From assembly GCA_023459535.1 (NCBI GenBank), contig JAEWTK010000044.1, forward strand, positions 1-8,428: a stretch of 8,428 bases of DNA. Direction: 5' to 3'. The notes beneath the pieces were generated by a model that saw nothing but the letters and a program-made list of their open reading frames with translations, was not told the origin of the DNA and ran no database searches. Shown here piece by piece: positions 6,444 through 8,428 of this stretch; within the stretch, counting starts at the first letter, position 1, and every line of letters begins with the position of its first letter. Origin of the DNA: Pseudomonadota bacterium (GTDB taxonomy: Bacteria; Pseudomonadota; Gammaproteobacteria; Burkholderiales; Methylophilaceae). The translations under genes and the position numbers were made by a program.

Positions 6444-7039
6444 GCACCCTGCAGGTATTTTTCCAGCCAGAACAACGCGATGATGGTTTTTCCATCGGTG
6501 ATCTCACCCCGCTGCACCATGTGCAGGCAGTCCTGATAATGTGCCTCGAAGATCTGCAGCGCCTCATCCGTGTCGCGCTGATGTTGCCCCGCCGTCAGAC
6601 CACGTGCCAGATAGATATGGATGATTTCATCGGAATAGCCGATGCACGGATGCTGCGCGGCGAGGTAGATCCATTCGCTGGCCGTGTAACCGGTCTCCTC
6701 CTGCAGTTCACGCTGACCGGTAAAAAGCGGATCCTCATGCGGGTCGATCTTGCCGGCCGGCAGCTCGATGAACACCTGCCGCAACGGATAGCGGAACTGC
6801 CGCTCCAGTACCAGCCGGCCGTCATCCAGCATGGGAATGACCAGCACAGCGCCCGGATGCATGATGTATTCACGCTCACCTTCGCGGCCGCTGGGAAGCA
6901 AGACCTGGTCACGCTTGACCCGCATGAAGCGGGTGTGAGGAATATCCTGCGAAGACAGGCAGCGCTCCGTCAGTTCATCAGAACTTTCCACATCTCCGCC
7001 GACCGACGCGGCAGGTTTACTGCTCGCTGAACTGCTCAT
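6425..7039 (-). CDS. NUDIX hydrolase, ADP-ribose pyrophosphatase type
   Basis: NUDIX enzymes of this branch cleave ADP-ribose or related nucleoside diphosphate sugars to AMP and a sugar phosphate. The 204-residue product has a complete NUDIX box G-x5-E-x7-REL-x-EE-x-G-Y from G96 to Y118 (REL at 110-112, EE at 114-115). It also has the segment HPGAVLVIPMLDDGR and the QFRYPL...FIELPAGKI lead-in typical of NudF-like proteins, and a C-terminal GEITDGKTIIALFWLEKYL. The first about 18 residues are Ser/Ala-rich and not family-like. ATG 7039 is chosen; TTG 7045 lies two codons upstream. There is no Shine-Dalgarno, and the start lies inside the end of the lipoprotein gene (23-base overlap), so initiation probably depends on coupling. 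The exact substrate is not decided. Confidence 0.92.
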   Translation of the reverse strand: MSSSASSKPAASVGGDVESSDELTERCLSSQDIPHTRFMRVKRDQVLLPSGREGEREYIMHPGAVLVIPMLDDGRLVLERQFRYPLRQVFIELPAGKIDPHEDPLFTGQRELQEETGYTASEWIYLAAQHPCIGYSDEIIHIYLARGLTAGQHQRDTDEALQIFEAHYQDCLHMVQRGEITDGKTIIALFWLEKYLQGAWTPQS

Positions 7040-7901
7040 TGGCAATCAACCATTGATTATTGATTTTTTGCAGAGATAAGGTCTTCAGCCCTACATCGCG
7101 ATGATTAGCGGCCTGATAAGTCTGCGTAAAGGTCACGGTAGCCTTCTCCGCATCTTGCAGTTCCATCTGCAGACTGGATATATCGATCTGCAGATCCTTT
7201 GCCGTTTTGATCCTGACGGTTCTCTGTTGACGCCATGCTGCATGACTGCGCAATCCGCCGGTGAAATCGGGCCTGTAGAAAGCGAGGTAGTCACTGATGC
7301 GCTGCTGCTGCCAAGCCAGACGCCAGGCTTCAAGACGCGCACTGATGACGGCTTCGTCATCGACACTGTTGATTACCGGCTGCGGCGATGTGGCTTTTTG
7401 CGCGATTGGTTCCGTCGGCAAGGGTACGGTATCTTGAACCCGGCCCTCGGTGGATGGCGGCATATCCGATCTTGTTACTACGGGCGCTGCAGCAGTTGAA
7501 TCCGGCTCCAGCACCGCGGCCTTTTCTATCGGCTTGAAACCCAGTTTGGCCTGTTCTGTCTTGGCAGATTGCACGATCTCGATATCCTTGCCTTTGGCGG
7601 TCGCTGAGGTATCGATGATCTGCTGATAGGTATTGTGCGCCAGCGCCAGTTTGCCGCTCTGCTGATAGACCTGACCCTGTTTCAGCTTCACGCCAAGGTT
7701 GTTTGGCTGCAAACGAGACGCCTGTTCCAGTTTGGATGTGGCGACATCCCAGCGATTGTCATGCATGGCGGCATTGGCATCCACCATCAGGGTATTGAAT
7801 TCGGCGTTTGGTAGAATGTCGTTGACGCTGCAGGCCTGCAGGCCGAAGACAAGGCATGCCGCAATGGCAAGAGATTGAATCTGTACGTATACGTTTTTCA
7901 T
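7017..7901 (-). CDS. lipoprotein with TPR-like region and Cds6/NTF2-like C-terminal domain
   Basis: The 294-residue product starts with a signal peptide (MKNVYVQIQS, hydrophobic 11-23) and a lipobox LQAC with lipidation at C24; Ser at +2 predicts outer-membrane sorting. Residues about 35-120 are helical and TPR-like (TSKLEQASRLQPNNLGVKLK, then QVYQQSGKLALAHNTYQQII). A Pro/Thr/Ala-rich linker follows (about 130-180). Residues 183-294 form an NTF2-like domain (EAWRLAWQQQRISDYLAFYRPDF, split here as EAWRLAWQQQ and DYLAFYRPDF; end INNQWLIANEQF), like the C-terminal domain of Cds6-type L,D-transpeptidase-associated proteins. No transpeptidase domain is present. It is probably a periplasmic-facing scaffold; function unknown. 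A GGGAG 13 bases upstream is a poorly spaced Shine-Dalgarno. It follows DUF2818 by 61 bases. Confidence 0.85.
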   Translation of the reverse strand: MKNVYVQIQSLAIAACLVFGLQACSVNDILPNAEFNTLMVDANAAMHDNRWDVATSKLEQASRLQPNNLGVKLKQGQVYQQSGKLALAHNTYQQIIDTSATAKGKDIEIVQSAKTEQAKLGFKPIEKAAVLEPDSTAAAPVVTRSDMPPSTEGRVQDTVPLPTEPIAQKATSPQPVINSVDDEAVISARLEAWRLAWQQQRISDYLAFYRPDFTGGLRSHAAWRQQRTVRIKTAKDLQIDISSLQMELQDAEKATVTFTQTYQAANHRDVGLKTLSLQKINNQWLIANEQFSEQ

Positions 7902-7962
7902 GGTCAGAGTGGACTCCCTGCAAAGGTTATCGGCTCTGGCGTGGCACCCCTGCCCGCTTGTT
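7902..7962 (-). other. spacer between the DUF2818 gene and the lipoprotein gene
   Basis: These 61 bases hold no convincing promoter or terminator on the minus strand. A short GGCA/TGCC repeat around GGGG is too small to be a terminator, and GATAAC lacks a matching -35 box. The lipoprotein, NUDIX and SDR genes may therefore be read through from nuo transcription, or use a promoter I cannot recognise. Confidence 0.4.
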
Positions 7963-8256
7963 TCAGCTACGTTGCCAGAAATATTTGTAAACAAAGCCCG
8001 GAAAGGCAAACACAACAAAAAGACTGGCGGTAACGGCATAGAACTCCCAGTTCTGATTTGCCACCTGCCCCAGGGTTGCGCGCTCAGTATAAAAGGCAAC
8101 AGCGCCCATGACAAAGTACAGCACGACCAGTTCGAGCAGACACCAGCCAAAGTTTTTCGGCTGCTGCTTCAATGGAATCACATAGAACAAACGATTGGAA
8201 AACCAGGGCAGATTGGCGACCAGGAAAATCAGCAACAGCAGTACGGTATTCGTCAT
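7963..8256 (-). CDS. DUF2818 family small membrane protein
   Basis: The 97-residue protein is almost entirely membrane: predicted helices at about 3-20 (NTVLLLLIFLVANLPWF), 39-57 (LLELVVLYFVMGAVAFY) and 73-91 (AVTASLFVVFAFPGFVYKY), with an aromatic, basic C-terminus (KYFWQRS). It matches the DUF2818 family, which in betaproteobacteria recurrently sits right after nuoN. It begins 12 bases after the nuoN stop, with a weak GGA 7 bases before the ATG, so it is very probably part of the nuo operon. Its role is unknown; an accessory or assembly role for complex I is a guess from position only. Confidence 0.88.
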   Translation of the reverse strand: MTNTVLLLLIFLVANLPWFSNRLFYVIPLKQQPKNFGWCLLELVVLYFVMGAVAFYTERATLGQVANQNWEFYAVTASLFVVFAFPGFVYKYFWQRS

Positions 8257-8268
8257 GGTGTGATCCGG

Positions 8269-8428
8269 TTAGATGCTGTTGAACATGGCATAGGCGGAGA
8301 TCCCCATCAGAATCTGCGGCATCAGACCCAGCGCCAGCAAAGCCAGCGAATTGACGCTGAGCATCACACGCATGCCGTTCGGTGCCACAATCGGGCTCTT
8401 GTCCTCAGCGTCATCGAAGTACATGAGT
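8269..8428 (-). CDS. nuoN: NADH-quinone oxidoreductase subunit N, C-terminal end (partial)
   Basis: The last 52 codons are present and run off the right edge of the window. The reading begins LMYFDDAEDKSPI, the cytoplasmic loop before the last helix, and continues through a hydrophobic segment (VMLSVNSLALLALGLMPQIL) to a final AMFNSI and a TAA stop at 8269-8271. The MYFD acid-rich loop and the last helix with GLMPQ resemble the NuoN end, a membrane antiporter-like subunit of respiratory complex I that takes part in proton pumping. The placement just before DUF2818 supports NuoN over the paralogues NuoL and NuoM. The start and most of the gene lie outside the window. Confidence 0.88.
   Translation of the reverse strand, partial: LMYFDDAEDKSPIVAPNGMRVMLSVNSLALLALGLMPQILMGISAYAMFNSI

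Noticed and set aside
7902..8150. 83-codon N-terminal extension of the lipoprotein frame
   Set aside because: It overlaps the DUF2818 gene out of frame and is Cys/Trp/Pro-rich; the internal ATG at 7901 gives a proper signal peptide and lipobox.
1..8428. CRISPR arrays, insertion sequences, phage or toxin-antitoxin genes
   Set aside because: No spaced direct repeats, transposase motifs or terminal inverted repeats were seen, and all long stretches are explained by housekeeping-type genes.

Overview
The window looks like chromosomal DNA of a betaproteobacterium, probably of the Nitrosomonadales/Methylophilales type. Two arrangements support this: tRNA-Val(GAC)-thrS-infC-rpmI-rplT, and nuoN followed directly by a DUF2818 gene and a NUDIX gene. 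Base composition is moderately GC-rich and even. I see no insertion sequence, phage gene, CRISPR array or other mobile DNA. The placement is inferred from gene content, not from a search.

Layout. (1) Bases 1-3243, minus strand: a translation operon. Read 5' to 3' it is thrS (threonyl-tRNA synthetase), infC (IF3, apparently starting at an AUA codon), rpmI (L35) and rplT (L20), ending in a strong intrinsic terminator at 28-55. (2) Bases 3244-3494: a tRNA-Val(GAC) gene with encoded CCA on the minus strand, with its own promoter and a hairpin after it that leaves almost no room for a separate thrS promoter. A divergent TATAAT box serves the plus-strand genes. (3) Bases 3495-5596, plus strand: a two-gene unit joined by an ATGA overlap. 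It encodes a prolyl-4-hydroxylase-like 2-oxoglutarate/Fe(II) dioxygenase of the EGL-9/SM-20/PHD type and a group II PLP-dependent decarboxylase of the GAD/CSAD-like branch. (4) Bases 5586-8428, minus strand: the 3' end of nuoN, a DUF2818 small membrane protein, a TPR-like lipoprotein with a Cds6/NTF2-like C-terminal domain, an ADP-ribose-pyrophosphatase-type NUDIX hydrolase and a YeeZ-like atypical SDR protein. The genes are tightly packed, and the last three overlap in a chain. This unit runs tail to tail into the decarboxylase with an 11-bp overlap and no terminator between them.

How it works together. Region 1 with the tRNA is a conserved translation block, with autoregulation expected for IF3 (start-codon discrimination) and for L20 (a leader operator ahead of rpmI). 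The divergent dioxygenase resembles the Pseudomonas enzyme known to hydroxylate EF-Tu, so it may also act on the translation apparatus, although it is not in the same operon. The right-hand block is the tail of the complex I (nuo) operon with accessory genes. I found no clear multi-gene novel system. The most interesting points are the PHD-like hydroxylase/decarboxylase pair, the AUA start of infC and the tRNA/thrS junction.
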